A stretch of DNA of 64,000 nt from the NCBI GenBank assembly GCA_025716815.1, contig JAIXMN010000009.1, positions 496,001 to 560,000 on the forward strand, read 5' to 3'. The notes under the pieces were generated by a model, which saw nothing but the letters and a program-made list of their open reading frames with translations, searched no databases and was not told where the DNA came from. This stretch comes from Dichotomocladium elegans. Its lineage: Eukaryota > Mucoromycota > Mucoromycetes > Mucorales > Lichtheimiaceae. This document shows positions 34,131 through 46,435 of the stretch, piece after piece. Position 1 is the stretch's first letter, and each line of letters opens with the position of its first letter. The position numbers and the translations under genes were made by a program.

Positions 34131-35438
34131 CTATCCGAGAAAGTTCCTCTTGGGGACATAGAGCTCTTCAAGGGATGCAATATCTTGGTCGGAAAGCACA
34201 AGATCAAATGCGCCGATCAAGTCATACAGGTGCTCTTCGCGGCCGATGCCAAAAATAGGAGCGGTGATGAAGGGTTTCGTAAGGAGCCATGCAAATGCAA
34301 CCTGACAAATCGGGCCGGTTAAGCTTTATACAAAGATGAGCTTTTGCATCATTTACGTACCTGGGATGGCGATGCGCCCTTCCTTTGCGCAACCTCAACT
34401 AGCCGGTCGACGATTCGGTCGTCGCGCTCACGTTCGCCCATGCCACGGAAATGCGTTTTGAACATATCGTTTTTGCCTCGCGTTGAGTTGCGATTCTTGG
34501 CCGAAAGCTGACCGCCTGCGAGAGGCGACCAGGGAATACCCCCGATCCCTTGATCAAGGCAATATGGAATCATCTCGCGTTCTTCCTCCCGATAAAGCAA
34601 ATTGTAAAGATTCTGCATGCTGACAAATTTGGTCCAGCCATTTTTCTCGGCAATGTTGTTCATTTTCTGAAATTCCCATGCGAGCATCGAACTGGCCCCG
34701 ATATATCGGACCTTTCCCATCCTGACAAGGTCGTGGAGCGCCTCCATGGTCTCCTCCATGGGTGTTGCCTACGTGAATGTATGATTCGATATGAGAAAGC
34801 CCAGGTTGAGAGAACTTCCCCCCCCATCCCCACCCCTGGAAGCAGTGAGCCAGTGTGTGTAGAACAACTAGCAAACACTAGGTCTACGTTACCGTATCAA
34901 GGCGATGGATCTGGTAAAGGTCAATGTAGTCCGTGCCCAGGCGCCTGAGAGACGCTTCAACAGCATCAAAGATATGTTTTCTGGAAAGACCGAATTGATT
35001 GACCAACTCGGGATTGCGCATGAGGTCTTGAACGTTCAGGTTAATTGGCTCACGACCGCGCAAGACTGGAAAGAAGACCTTGGTTGCAATGACCACACGG
35101 TCGCGCGGCATACCGAACTGTCGGATTGCTTTGCCGAGGATTTCTTCAGCATAGCCATTCGAATAAGTGTTGGCAGTATCAAAGAAATTGATCCCGGCGT
35201 CATAGGCCTTCTTGATCAGCGCCAGCGATTCATCTTCGTTCTTTGCCCAGCCGTTCCACTCGGGGTAACCGTAAGACATGAAACCAAGGCATATACGCGA
35301 TACCTGTTTGAATAAGGACCCAAAGAATTTCAGTCGAATCTGTCACGGTGTGCAAATTCACACTGTACAGGGCATTACCCGCAAGCCGGTCTTTCCGAGG
35401 CGAGCATACTGCATCTGGGTCGAGCTAGTAGGCTCCAT
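34131..35438 (-). CDS. Aldo/keto reductase (aryl-alcohol-dehydrogenase-like)
   Basis: NAD(P)H-dependent carbonyl reductase of the AKR superfamily. Four exons (35438-35379, 35303-34893, 34768-34361, 34301-34131), all in phase 0, give 349 residues. The N-terminus reads MQYARLGKTGLRVSRICLGF. The catalytic tetrad is visible: Asp and Tyr in FFDTANTYSNGYAEEILG, Lys in VVIATKVFFP, and His in DLYQIHRLD. The C-terminal NADPH-binding part includes SMQNLYNLLYREEEREMIPY, IPWSPLAGG and PIFGIGREEHL. Length and motifs match fungal AKRs annotated as aryl-alcohol dehydrogenases. The physiological substrate is unknown. Exon-intron junctions are all GT-AG. Confidence 0.92.
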
Positions 35439-37093
35439 CGTGAATAGGTCTTGGATGTTCGCGGGCGACGAGTTGGGAATGGTATTCATCTTTCAATACG
35501 TAATATTTATATACATCTGTCCATGCCCACCCGCACGTCCCTTACGTTATTTTGGGCACTACGGTACAATGCAGTATTTCTTTGCCTGCCGCAGCTGTAA
35601 TTGCTACTTTTAGATATTAAATACGTCAGATCCCCTTCCTAAACTGTAAATGTACGCGTATTCGTGCATACAGTATACCCGTTTTAGATCGTCACTGGGA
35701 TGTTTCACAGAGCACCTGAAGTCGCTGACAAAAGAAGCAGGCTTATTCGCACAGAATATACTTTATTTTCCAAACTGAATTTCGTACGCGAGATGAAAAA
35801 TGGCATATAAAATCCGAAAAGAGCGTCGTAACCAATAGTTAAAATGTCGCATTCATGGATCAAACTATGTTACTCCTTTATCACAACCCGTGAACTTGCA
35901 ACATCCCGCTCTTCCCCAACGGAAGAGGGCATACCCCCAAGGGGCTGTGGGTTATCCTGAATGCGTCAGCGATGACTGACGCGGTCGGGCTTCATGGGGC
36001 CGTCTCGATCGGCCTGAGCATGTACGTTTCGCGGTCTTGCCCGCCGTGGTCTCACGTTCCGCTGCAGCGATTCAGGTGAGCGTGGCTTTTTTCACGAGGC
36101 CGTAGGCACTTGTGCAGTATTTCCCCCTTCTGAAACCCTTGGCTGGGATGATGCCATCTTCCCAAAGACGACGGAGGATATGATGCATGTTGGAAGCCGC
36201 CCGCCCAGATCCCGATTCCATCACATCGAGTTGACGAACGCCCTCTGCCATGCCCGCTGTACAATACAACCATCCATATATATTTTGTCTATTTGGCCTA
36301 CCAGACTTACCAAAGCCCTACTACTTGCAAGATTGCTCGTTCGATAGGCAAAAAACAGCCATGATTTCAACAGTTAGAGAGTAGGATAATGTAACCTAAT
36401 CTCTACCTTTTGGATAGCCGAAAAAGGATCAACGATCATTCAATCCAGGTAACCTCAATTCATATGGGTAGTCATGTTTACCAGTGGCATTTGTGCCTGA
36501 GAGAGCTCAACGGTAAATCGAATACTGAATGTATTCTCTCAACAGCAACAAGCGCAGACTTGCTCATGCAAGCTACACTAGGTAAGTATACGGTGTGAGA
36601 ACAGACGGTTTGAGGAGAGTACATTTTCTCATCGGTGACATAGTCGATAGAGGGATGAATTTGCGACAGAGAAGTTTGACAAAAGGTTTTGGGAAATGGT
36701 GGAAGAGTAGTGGGTGTATTTGCGGTTTAGACCGCAAACATCCCCACTCCCGATAGCTCAGACAGCCGAGTTCTCCTTTCTGAAAGAAGAACATCTTTGA
36801 GATTCTATTAATAAGCTAATATGAATACCACGAAGACTTGAGTAGGAATTCTAATTCTGCCAGATACTGTATAATGGCGATTTATTAGACTCTGCAGCAT
36901 ACCACCGTTAAGCAGCGCCTCATCTCGCGGAGGGTAGGAGCATATGATGCCGTCTAGAGGATTTCTTCGTAAATTTGGCTGTCACAATGGGGAACGGTAC
37001 AAAGAGTTGCGTTCATCATCATGGTTATTTCTCAAAGCACTCAAACTTGTGAAGCATACTTGCGCGGTTCAACCCTCCTTCCTGTCTTCTTTA
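35439..37093. other. Gene-poor stretch with one unassigned GC-richer frame
   Basis: A 59-residue minus-strand frame (36251-36072) reads ESGSGRAASNMHHILRRLWE then IIPAKGFRRGKYCTSAYGLV. It looks protein-like and sits in a locally GC-richer patch (about 35.9-36.27 kb). An apparent acceptor (TACAG) precedes it and a GTAAGT donor lies about 50 nt further upstream, but the joined frames do not agree in phase. It may be a decayed gene fragment. The rest of the interval is AT-rich and shows no gene. Confidence 0.3.
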
Positions 37094-40092
37094 TTAATCA
37101 TCATCATCTGGTCCTGCCATATCAATATCGGGCATTAAGAACTCTTCAGCATCATCATCTTCTTTTGCTATCTCATCAATTGCGATTGTTGTTGCCGCTG
37201 TCTTGGACGTTGTTTCATCAGCCGACATCACTACATTCGTATCGTCTAACATGGGCGGCATCTTTAAGAGAAGCATTTCAATGTCCTCATTAATAATCGA
37301 TCTCTCATCCTCCACAAACTCAACATCCGACATAGTCGTTACTGTCGTTAGTACCTCTTTCTCCATAACAGTTGATGATGATTGGTAAACCTCAACCACA
37401 GACGTAGAAGGAGCATTGGAAGTGCACTCGCTCGCAGATCTGTCCAAAGAGTCATGTGCGGCTGCAGAACTAGGGACGACCGGTTCCGGAGAGGCTACTG
37501 ATACCTTAACCGCGAACGTGCTATAATTAGAGGCCTCCGCGGTGTTATTGCCCGGTTGAGATGATGGCTCAGTGTGTTGTTGCATTTCCTGGTCTTTTTC
37601 GTCATTGTCGTTGATGCGGACAGTTTCTTCTTCTGTCAGGTTTACGGAAATATCATCAGTCATCCGTGCGATAGGAGCAGACGAACGTTGAATGGGCGGC
37701 AGCCGTGTATGGATGCATAAATCGCATATATTCAGGCTACGGGAACAAATGGACCGAAGCTGTTGAAAGTTACTATGAGCAAGCGATGCCTTCACTCTTA
37801 ATCATTGTTTTACCTCTTGCGCATTTTCATTCAATCCCGCGCTAAAGATCCGGATGGCATGGGGAAGCAAGCTTGACAGACTTGAAGTAGGTGGATTCAA
37901 GACTGATGACAACAAACACTCATATAATTTGGCCTTGATAACGATATCCGTCTCATCATCTTGATTTAATAATCGTGTTACCACCATCGAATCCAGCGAG
38001 AGGCGGAGTGATGCAGGCATCCCGCTGCTGCCATATTGGATGAGAAGCTGCTCGGCAGCATCAAGCGCAGACAATAGAATGTCACTAGTTTGATGTATCG
38101 TCGCTTCATAACTTCCGTCAAGAAGCGAAGGGGCTTTTGACTCCAACCGTCGTTTCTTACCGCCCTAGTAACAAATATTAAAGGAGGTACTGTTGAGATA
38201 CAGAAATGATGGATAATATTCGCAAACGCGTAGACGGTCTTCACCTTGATGGTCGAAGGGGCAATGATGTCAACAGTATTCTTCTTATGTTGGGAACTGA
38301 CATCTTCGTTGATAGCTTGTGCAAGTGGTTTGCAGACGACGCTGGCGAATGCGTGGCCGTAGTGCTGCAAACAGAGCGTCATCAAATTGTACACGGATAT
38401 TCTCAACGACCTTTGAACGTGGATTGTGAGTGCAGAACAAAGACGGAATCTTGTTTTGGTGAAGAGGGATTCCACGTACCGTTTGCCGTTGCTTTCCGTC
38501 AATAGCCTTAATAGAATTCGAGAAAGGAGCTTGCCTAACTGTGTCATGCCCTTATGGGAACTATCAAACCCGATATATTAGATAACTTCTGTATACCATA
38601 ATAGCTTTCCTAATGACCATACCAATGAATAACACTTGCAAGTAACTTGTTAGTGTTTATAAAAAGGGACGGCAATAAAGTCATAAGACTTGTGTATTCG
38701 TTTTGTGGTTTGAATTCTCGCATCTAAACCAATAAACAAAGTCAAATATCCGCCTTTTACCGCTTTCTGAGCTTTTATACTTACGGCACACCCTTCATAT
38801 ACATTAAATATTCTGCACACTAGCTGGATTATTTGTCCAAGTGGCACGACAACGGCTACTTCAGTTTTAATCCTTGAATGAATGCAGTCAGCTCACGTAT
38901 GTTTTAGAATAATTGATATCAATGACTTACGTCAAAAAGGTCGATATAACGTCCATGATGTACTGCACTCGCTTGAGTGCCTCCGGGAATGCTTCGACGT
39001 GGTCGGCAGCGAAAGATGAAAGTGATTCATAACCATCGGGTCGGGTGGGGACCGTATCCTCTGACATCAGATAAAAAGTAGAATGAGCCCCGTGATCTCA
39101 CCTTTGTAGTAATTCTATCTACCTTCGTCAATGGTATCAAACAGTCTGTCTAGCGCTATGTGTATCGTGCCTATGAGCTGCAGTACAGTCCCTTCCCATG
39201 CAGTTGGAGTTGATGTTTTTCCGCCTGCCTTTGACGATGTAGAAAGATACTCCCCGACCACTGCTGGATCCATCTGAACTCTCCCTTCCAAACTCGGAAT
39301 AACACAGGTTTTCATAATCTTGTCCATTACATGGCGCGTATTGGATGGGAACAATCTCATGTTTGTTGTTAATGCAGAAAGCGCTATGGGCTATGTGTGT
39401 GTATGGTACGATTGTCTGTCAGTTTTTGCTCCATACTAAGCCCTTCGATCTTATCCCTTTCTGTACTAACCATGAGGGTTCGACTTGTTTTATGACCATC
39501 GTTGTCAGCACTGAGCGAAAGCAAGAGTTGATTATACCGTGGCATCAATTTTGATGTCACTTCCGCCTGTATTTCTGGTTTACCGACCGCTTTGGTAAAT
39601 ATGAGAGCAAGTACTTCGATAGCAACTGTATGGACCATGGTGGGCTCAGGACGCTAAAGGCATGCACACATACAGAAGATAAACATTAGACACACACACA
39701 CACACACACGCACCTCTCTTAAAAAATGAAGTCCCCCTCTCCAGCATTTCCAACAAGTAACTTACAGCCAAGAAACCCAAACACTGACCACTCCAAGACA
39801 GCGCATGAGCCATGTACAATGCTAATGACTGCTCACATGTCACTTTGACTAAGCTCAAGGCAGCCCAACGCGTAGAGGCTATCTTGGACTGCAGAAGTGC
39901 ATTCAATCGAACCGTCCACTTTCGCTTGAGGGCCACAAGTTCTTCAGAAGTTGCGTTGTGGCTATCGATCAAGAGATCGTTCTGAATGATCGAGTCGAGG
40001 AGAAATGGCGCAAACTCGTGCACACGTGTCTCGTCAGTGAGGTAGTCGGATATTAGCCGTTGAAGCTGCTGAATTTGTTTTGTGGCTTCCAT
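37094..40092 (-). CDS. Pre-rRNA processing protein Rix1 / PELP1 homologue
   Basis: Scaffold of the Rix1 complex needed for ITS2 processing and pre-60S maturation. Nine exons (40092-39766, 39653-39467, 39383-39123, 39060-38931, 38872-38785, 38550-38480, 38410-38245, 38164-37814, 37759-37094) give 748 residues. The conserved N-terminal alpha-helical repeat region contains LLQSKIASTRWAALSLVKVT, ALYMAHALSWSGQCLGFL and PTMVHTVAIEVLALIF. Middle repeats include VVPLGQIIQLVCRIFNV and LRISVYNLMTLCLQHYGHAF. The C-terminal 200 residues are Ser/Thr-rich, then strongly acidic (KEDDDAEEFLMP...GPDDDD), as in PELP1/Rix1. The donor of intron 2 is the least certain (phase favours GTACAG). Intron 1 contains a (CA)n tract at 39691-39709. 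Confidence 0.85.
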
Positions 40093-40880
40093 GGACAAAG
40101 AAGACGGGCTGCCAATGTAAGCAGATCTAACGAGCTGAACAAGGGAAAAAAGTGCAAGCTGCTTTAACGTACGAAGGATAAATTCAAGTGGCTAAGCTCA
40201 GTTACTCGAAAGTTAGCCCGACCGACCAACTTGATTTTTCCCGGCTATTCAGCCAGTGGAACTTAATACGTTCGCGAAATATGAAATTGCGCGACATCAA
40301 AAATGTTTGCTTGCTGCAAGCCGCTGTGGACTACGTCGCCTTTATCCTGACATCCGAATCAAATTCCTTAAGAGAGTCATCACTTTGTTGATCCAAGGCA
40401 TCTACTTTGTTGCTTGTTAAAGGCAGGGTCTATTAATGGATTTTTTTTTGCTGACAACCTATAGGCAGGGGGGATAGGATTTATAAGCGCTTTGTTGTAT
40501 CCATAGAAAATCGCATATGATTTTCTTTGTTAATTATAAACCCAAAGGAATGTTTAGCAGAAGGTCGATCAGTAAAAACGGCAGGACGGGTGTGATCATT
40601 TGTCAAGCAGCTTCTATATCGAAGAGATGCTTAGGTTGTTCGTTAGCAACGATGAATTTGGTCCTCGAGCAAGCTCTTCTCTACATTGCGCAGAACCGTT
40701 GTTGGAAGTTGACATAAACAGCTGAATGAATTTACCGGTTATCAACATAAAATATCAGTTGTCTAAGGTGCTCTTTCCTTTTTCTTCGAACTCAAGATAT
40801 TCCCAGCCGTGTACGCATTTGCCAAACTCACTGACCCGGAGAGCAGATATGGCGGACGGAGCATTTCTGAAAAATGTACT
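40093..40880. other. Gene-free stretch upstream of Rix1
   Basis: Left end presumably the Rix1 promoter. Small frames only, none recognisable. A poly-T run lies at about 40440-40450. Confidence 0.35.
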
Positions 40881-40899
40881 ATCACAGCGCTAGCTGCGC

Positions 40900-41640
40900 C
40901 GCCCATCCACGTCTATAGAGAACGTGCGGTCCCCAAGTATTCTGCAGCGTTCCAACACATTTTTTCCAATGATCGCTTGTCTTTTTCTGCTGTTGTGTAT
41001 AATATTCTTCGGGTGATGTCCTCCCATCCTGATCGCAAGCAGTTACCTAACCGCTCTAAGTCCTTTGGCTTCCCCCGACGTTGGAACAAATCGCTGAAAC
41101 TTATTCTTTTCGATGGGAGCCCAGTCGTAACTTCCACGGATTGAAGGATTTGGCTATGTCCGGATGCTCGCCGGATGCTCTGAAACTGTACGTCGCACGA
41201 TGTTGCTTATGTTTTTAAAACCCAAAGAATAACAAATAAACAAATCCAACATCGGATAACCACTATACAAGTATTGATAAGCCGCGTGCCGAGTGGATTA
41301 CAGGTTCTATTGACGCATGGACCCAGACATGATGGACCTGCTGTTTTCTTATGTAATGTATGCATTTCTCAGGCCCCAGAAAGGTCTAACTATTCCCATC
41401 TATGGATATTTGATGATATCGTGGATATTATTGAATAATGGGACGATTCATAGTCTTGTGATTCTTCTTGCTTCGCCATATATCGCTGCTACCTCATTTA
41501 GAATGCGTGAACGACCCCTGGTTCTATGTTTCTTAAAAATGCTTTCCGGGTCCTTTTCATTCTGGAAGATCCATCGCTGTGCTGAGTGCATATGGATTCC
41601 TAGCTGGTTCGCAGCAAGCTGATGCACTCATAAGCTTTCT
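40900..41640 (-). mobile_element. Decayed DDE transposase, second copy of the 5.2-kb family
   Basis: At about 41630-41505 (minus) the translation reads QLAANQLGIHMHSAQRWIF then QNEKDPESIFKKHRTRGRS and RILNE. This is a transposase N-terminal double HTH with a GRPR-like linker. The first block is close to AAVKQLGLHVHSAQR at 5.2 kb. Farther along the same strand (about 41130-40910) a coding-like block contains KNIIHNSRKRQAIIGKNVLE and RCRIL, which could be the C-terminal region. The two parts are not in one frame and no intact DDE triad is seen, so the copy is inactive. The N-terminal block is well supported, the second block weakly. Confidence 0.6.
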
Positions 41641-42242
41641 CAAACATCAACTTGAAACATCTTGCCTTGTCTCAGTGCCCTCTCAGTATATGTTGTACAG
41701 CTGACACTTGAACCCCACTCCTTAATCCTTTCGGTTGGAAGCATCGCACGGCAACAAGCTCCGAGTTACCGGTGCAAGATAGACTACGATGATATTTTGT
41801 GTGAGAACGAACAGATTGAAGTGGGTACACCTCCTTATCAATCGACATAGCACATACGCTCAGGAAGGCTACATTCCTCACTATGGTCCGGCCCATGTTC
41901 ATTAAAAATTGATGATCAACTTGGAGTGTTGAAAGTCTATAACGGATCGACTGTGATACCTTATTTCCCAGTATGCGACATTGGATCTGTCATCTTGCGC
42001 AAAGATTGTTTGTCACTCTGCAATTTTGATTTTGGGAAAATGTCTACGTTGTTACTGTGGTTGTAATTATGTGAGATGATAGCAACTGCTGCAATTTAGC
42101 CGTTGCAGCGAGGAAGGCGGGTTTGGGGGAGGGCTCCTCGGGGTCTGATAGGCTTTCGGCCATGATTTTCTTAAGAGGGGAAGTATCACTGCACGGAATT
42201 TTGCTTCGCAGTCTCTTCTTTCTTGCTTTTCTTACCCAGCTT
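41641..42242. other. Intergenic upstream of Sac3
   Basis: No recognisable coding sequence. May include the 5' end of the decayed transposase and the Sac3 promoter. Confidence 0.35.
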
Positions 42243-45200
42243 ATGCACGCACCCCGCAGTGATTCGAGATCGCCAAGAGGCCGTGGTAATTCCAGAGGTT
42301 CCAATGGTGGAAACGCTCGCGGCAGAGGAAATCGTGGCCGTCGCGGCAACCGTGGTGGTCAATCAAGTAACCGTGTCGCGAACCATTCCTTAAGAGCGCT
42401 GTCGGACGAAAACAGCAATGGCGACGAAGGTACAAATGCTTTGGCACAGCGTGCACAACGATTCGGGTCGACAGATAATACGCAATTATACCAACAAGTA
42501 AGATGCAAAGCGACATGATGCATTTTCACCTCGCCACCCGGTATTCACGGATATTGGATCATAGATGAAAGCAATGAGAATAATTGAGCGTTCCGAAGCC
42601 ATCAAAGCGGGACTAATACCAGACCCTGACAAACCAATGCGATTAGAAGACGCGATCGATTTTCTGGGAACCTGCCAGACAATGTGCCCACAATTTGAAC
42701 AAGTCGAACGTGAAGTTCAGAATATGCTTGATCCTTTCGAGCTCGTAAGCAGTCGCCTAGCTTCAGGCGAAATTCGTCGTGAGGTGATCATATCATTCAT
42801 AGACTCTCTTAACCATAGGATGACAGCGGTCAAGGCGTTAATCCTGACCGAGCCGTCAAAAGATACCGCCGTTCAGCTGCTGGAAACGAACAGCCACTAC
42901 CATCAGATGTCCGGCCGCCACATGTATTGAAGGTGAATCATTGCGGTCGAACTGGAGCTACGAAGATCAGCTGACATCTTGTTGAGTAGTTCACACTGGA
43001 CTATCTATTCAACGACATCTTAATGAATTACCCGTTGATAAAATGCCATGGCTTCCTATGGGATAGGACGCGCGGTATTCGACAGGATTTCACACTCCAA
43101 AACATACGTGATGAATCTGCAGTCGAGCTTCATGAACGTATAGCACGTTTCCACATCCTTTCACGTCATGAATTATCCAATTATGACGACGAAAAGTTCA
43201 GCGAACAACAAGAAACTGAACAGCTTCGGAAAGGTAAGGAGAGAGCAGGAGAAAAAGTAAGATCACGTACATTTACCTTTTATTTTTTTAGTGCTTTTAA
43301 GCTTGATGGAGTTCTATGATGATCTCCGTGAGCAAGGCATCGAGACGAAGAACGAAGCCGAGTTCCGCGCCTATCATATGATAATCCATATCCACGATCA
43401 TGGAGTGGCGCGTCGCATGATGGGGTTGCCGCGTCACATTCTTCATCATCCTCTATTGCAGCGCGCCCTTAAGTTTTACGAACTTGTTCAGCGAAACAAC
43501 GAAATAATGGAGACATCTGAGCGCCGGAACAAATTCACAAATATTGAAGCATCGCCTAATATGTACAGCAGAGTCTTTAAACTTGTCGGAGATCCTCATA
43601 CTTCGTTTCTGTTAGCGGCCATGGTGGAGTGGCACTTTCCGGATATTCGTAAAGGCGCGCTGAAGGCGATGAACAAAGCGTACAACTTCCATCATCGGGG
43701 TGTCGAGGTAGAGTACCTTCGTCAGGTCCTTGGTTATGATTCAGTGAAGCATCTGCTATCCGATGCAGAGTGCTACGGCCTAGTATTCGACGTATCACCG
43801 ACGCAGACAACAATAAAATTTGGACAGCGGACGAAGGGAAAGCGGCTATTCTTTGTTGGTGAGTATTTGTAATATAAAATTGAGTTTGATCTAATGATAT
43901 ACTAGAACCACTGTCAAACCCAAGGCCAACGAAATCAATGCTCCTGGTCGACCCAAAAAAGGGAAATCGCACATTCCAACAGATTGTGGACGGTGAAGGA
44001 ACAGAACCGTATATCTCGACCATTCAAAACATATACCAAACCTTACCATCTAAACTGCCATCAAACGGCGGGCCGGTGCTAAATCACTTCCAGCAGGATG
44101 AGCAACGTATTCATAAAACGAGTTTCGTCGCCAACAAACACATGACACCAGCGCAGTTACATATACAAAAACAACAGGCCTTTGAAGAAGAGAAGGCACG
44201 ACTGCAAAAACGTATCCGGGAGCTGGAAGAAAGAAAACTTCTAGAACAGCAGCAGCGACTACACCAGGCACAAAGCGAGAGTCTGAGAATGGAAGAAGAT
44301 GCTAGAAAGAGAGAACAGCAGCGTGAGGCAGAAGAACAAGCGAGGCGAGAGCAGCAGATGGAAGAAGTTGCAGCTCAGCGAGCACGCGAAGAGCAGAATA
44401 AGGTGGAGCGCGAACAACGTCTTGAGGCATTACGAAAACAGGCAATAGCAAGTATTCAGCAGCATAAACGGAAGCGGCGCGAAGAAGTTATTGAAGGATT
44501 GGGAACCCAATTGACAGAAGAAATGCTGGATGCTCTACTTGAAGAAGAAAGTCGGATAGCAGCGCTAAAAACTGTCCATACAATGCGGTTGATAAAACGA
44601 CGCCTCCTTCCGCGCATTGCACGGATACGAAGAAATCTCGAAGAACGCAGGAACAGGGTGGTCGAAGAAAACAATGTGTTCGAATTGCTGAGCAGGCTTT
44701 CGAAGTTATCTCCCAACTTAGGATCCGATAACCCAAGCAACCAAAAGAGCTGGTCTCTTGCGGTGAAGCAGTGCTTATTTGCGGAAGGTTCCGCGTTATT
44801 GCGTGCTCGACGGGTAAGGACAAGAACTGCCTGACAGATGAATAGGGCGTTTACTCAACGTCTAGAACAATCGCTTTAGCGTTCGGCTACACCACAACAT
44901 GTGTGGGACACAGAAAACGTTGCGCTCAAGCTATACCGTTATCTTCAGCCTGACAGTCCTATAACAGCTCGCTCTTGCCTCACGGCTATGTGGCACATGT
45001 ACATCCATGTTGACCGAGACTCGCCTGAATCGTTGCGATGGATAATACATAAGTTTGGTTTGGATGAGGAGTTTATGCGGCGAGTTGAGAGAATCCAAGG
45101 TCTCGAGATTGGGATTCGGGCAGTATATCCAGAGTCCCCTCTCTATAACGAAGCCGTTAGCCACACAGGCGCAGTCATCTTTGCCTTGTCCGAGCTTCGG

Positions 45201-45640
45201 GAAACAGCAGATGGAGATGATGAGTTTGAGTAAGTTATACTCTAGACAGAACGAGCTGCGTCCACTAAATTCTTGTTACTCTGATTAGTCTGGAATACTG
45301 GCGTAAACAAAAATCCCGAATTACGAATTTCACATCGCGCTTGCTCCGCGAAAGGCCAAACTTCAGGACGCCATTTTTATTCATGTACTGGCCAAGGACG
45401 GCCTCCCTCAAGGAAACGATTTCAAAGGTAGACAAGACAAGTTATGGCTAGCTATGGGTGAATGGCAACTGATCTTTCCCCCGCAACACCCGTTGCCAGG
45501 TTCCAGGACTGCTTGATCTGGACAGCAATACTGCAATAACGGCATATCACATTATGATTATGCAACCATTCACTGTGCATGAACGACTGCAGGAAGAGCT
45601 GGAATGGGTTGCAAAAAACACATCGATTCCCATATGGTAG
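42243..45640 (+). CDS. Nuclear mRNA export factor Sac3 (GANP/Leng8-type SAC3 domain)
   Basis: Scaffold of the TREX-2 complex, which couples transcription to mRNA export at nuclear pores. Nine exons (42243-42497, 42565-42744, 42819-42932, 42990-43233, 43292-43858, 43906-44813, 44880-45229, 45289-45427, 45500-45640) give 965 residues with consistent phase. An Arg/Gly/Asn-rich N-terminus (residues 1-60) is followed by the SAC3 core: RLEDAIDFLGTCQTMCPQFE, RRSAAGNEQPLPSDVRPP, DRTRGIRQDFTLQNIRDE, SLMEFYDDLREQG and NEAEFRAYHMIIH. After residue about 480 comes a long Glu/Gln/Arg coiled coil (FEEEKARLQKRIRELEERK). The C-terminal third is less conserved. The start at 42243 is chosen because the RGR-rich segment follows directly; an in-frame ATG lies further upstream. 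Confidence 0.92.
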
Positions 45641-45937
45641 CTACATGAATAAAAAGAGGCAGCGGGAATAGGATAAGGCTTTTACACGCGAGATAAGCTC
45701 GAAGCATGTTTACATAGATGGTTGCCGAATGGTTAAACCCCTGTAAAGCAAAGAAACCTAGGAGTGCCCTAAGAATAACAAAACGTAATCCGGTGGTGTG
45801 AGACAAGCACAGGAATCTCTCTCCCCCTCCCTCTCTACGCATCAGAATGAAGTGGATATGATGGACAGAAGAATATATTTTATTTAGCATGTATATTACA
45901 ATACAGGTAAAGTGTATTATTAACAAAGGGCTGCTGA

Positions 45938-46435
45938 TTAGATGGTAGCGTTACGGACCACAAGAACTGGGCATGGGCATTCGTGGATGCAGCGATCGGA
46001 TACGGAGCCCAGGAAGACACTCTTCACAGTACCCAAACCTCTGGACCCGACCACCAGGAGATCGACGTGGTTGTTTTGGGTGAAGCGTGGGATCAAGACT
46101 TTTGGCTCGCCCCACAAGACGTGCTCCTCGCTGGAGACGTTGTATGTACGAAGCCTGTTCCCAAGAGCCTCAAGGCGGCCGCGGACGGACGAGCTGGGGG
46201 GAAGTTCTTGGGGAGCGAGGTCTCTTCTGGGCGATCTGCTTCCAAGAATGGGGGAGGTAGGTGTGTGGCTGCCGTCCGCTTTCTTTTCGTTCTGGTCTAC
46301 AGCAGACAAAAGGATCACGTGGTCTGAATCCGGCCGGATAACATTCTTGATGGCCCATTCGAAGAGCTTTTGGGCGTCGTCTGAACCGTCGTAGGCAAGG
46401 GCAACACGTCGCTTGTCAGTAATAGAAGTGGCCAT
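45938..46435 (-). CDS. Universal stress protein (UspA domain)
   Basis: Single-exon gene of 165 residues with one Usp domain, an alpha/beta Rossmann-like fold that often binds ATP. The first strand and Asp are visible in RRVALAYDGSDDAQKLFEWA. The ATP-binding signature G-2x-G-9x-G(S/T) appears as GSRGLGTVKSVFLGSVSDR, ending CPCPVLVVRNATI. An inserted Ser/Pro-rich loop (about residues 55-85) is longer than in bacterial homologues, which is usual in fungi. It is divergently arranged with Chs7. The upstream region has a (GT)n tract near the start codon. A specific stress role is inference. Confidence 0.9.
   Translation of the reverse strand: MATSITDKRRVALAYDGSDDAQKLFEWAIKNVIRPDSDHVILLSAVDQNEKKADGSHTPTSPILGSRSPRRDLAPQELPPSSSVRGRLEALGNRLRTYNVSSEEHVLWGEPKVLIPRFTQNNHVDLLVVGSRGLGTVKSVFLGSVSDRCIHECPCPVLVVRNATI

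Noticed and set aside
36740..36790. tRNA-like A-box (gatagctcagaca)
   Set aside because: No B-box (GGTTCRANTCC) at the right distance and no cloverleaf pairing could be drawn.
37760..37814. A very short (about 18-24 nt) intron, including a GC-donor version, at the end of Rix1 exon 8
   Set aside because: Too short to splice. A normal 53-nt GT-AG intron (37813-37760) restores phase and gives a family-like junction.
38206..38505. Plus-strand frame of 99 residues inside Rix1
   Set aside because: Lies antisense to conserved Rix1 exon 7 and has no recognisable features.
42123..42242. Upstream in-frame start for Sac3
   Set aside because: It would add a hydrophobic stretch (LLRSLFFLAFLTQL) unexpected before a nuclear RG-rich N-terminus; the ATG at 42243 is preferred.
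43577..44023. Minus-strand frame of 148 residues across Sac3
   Set aside because: Shadow of Sac3 exons 5-6, which have strong domain evidence on the plus strand.
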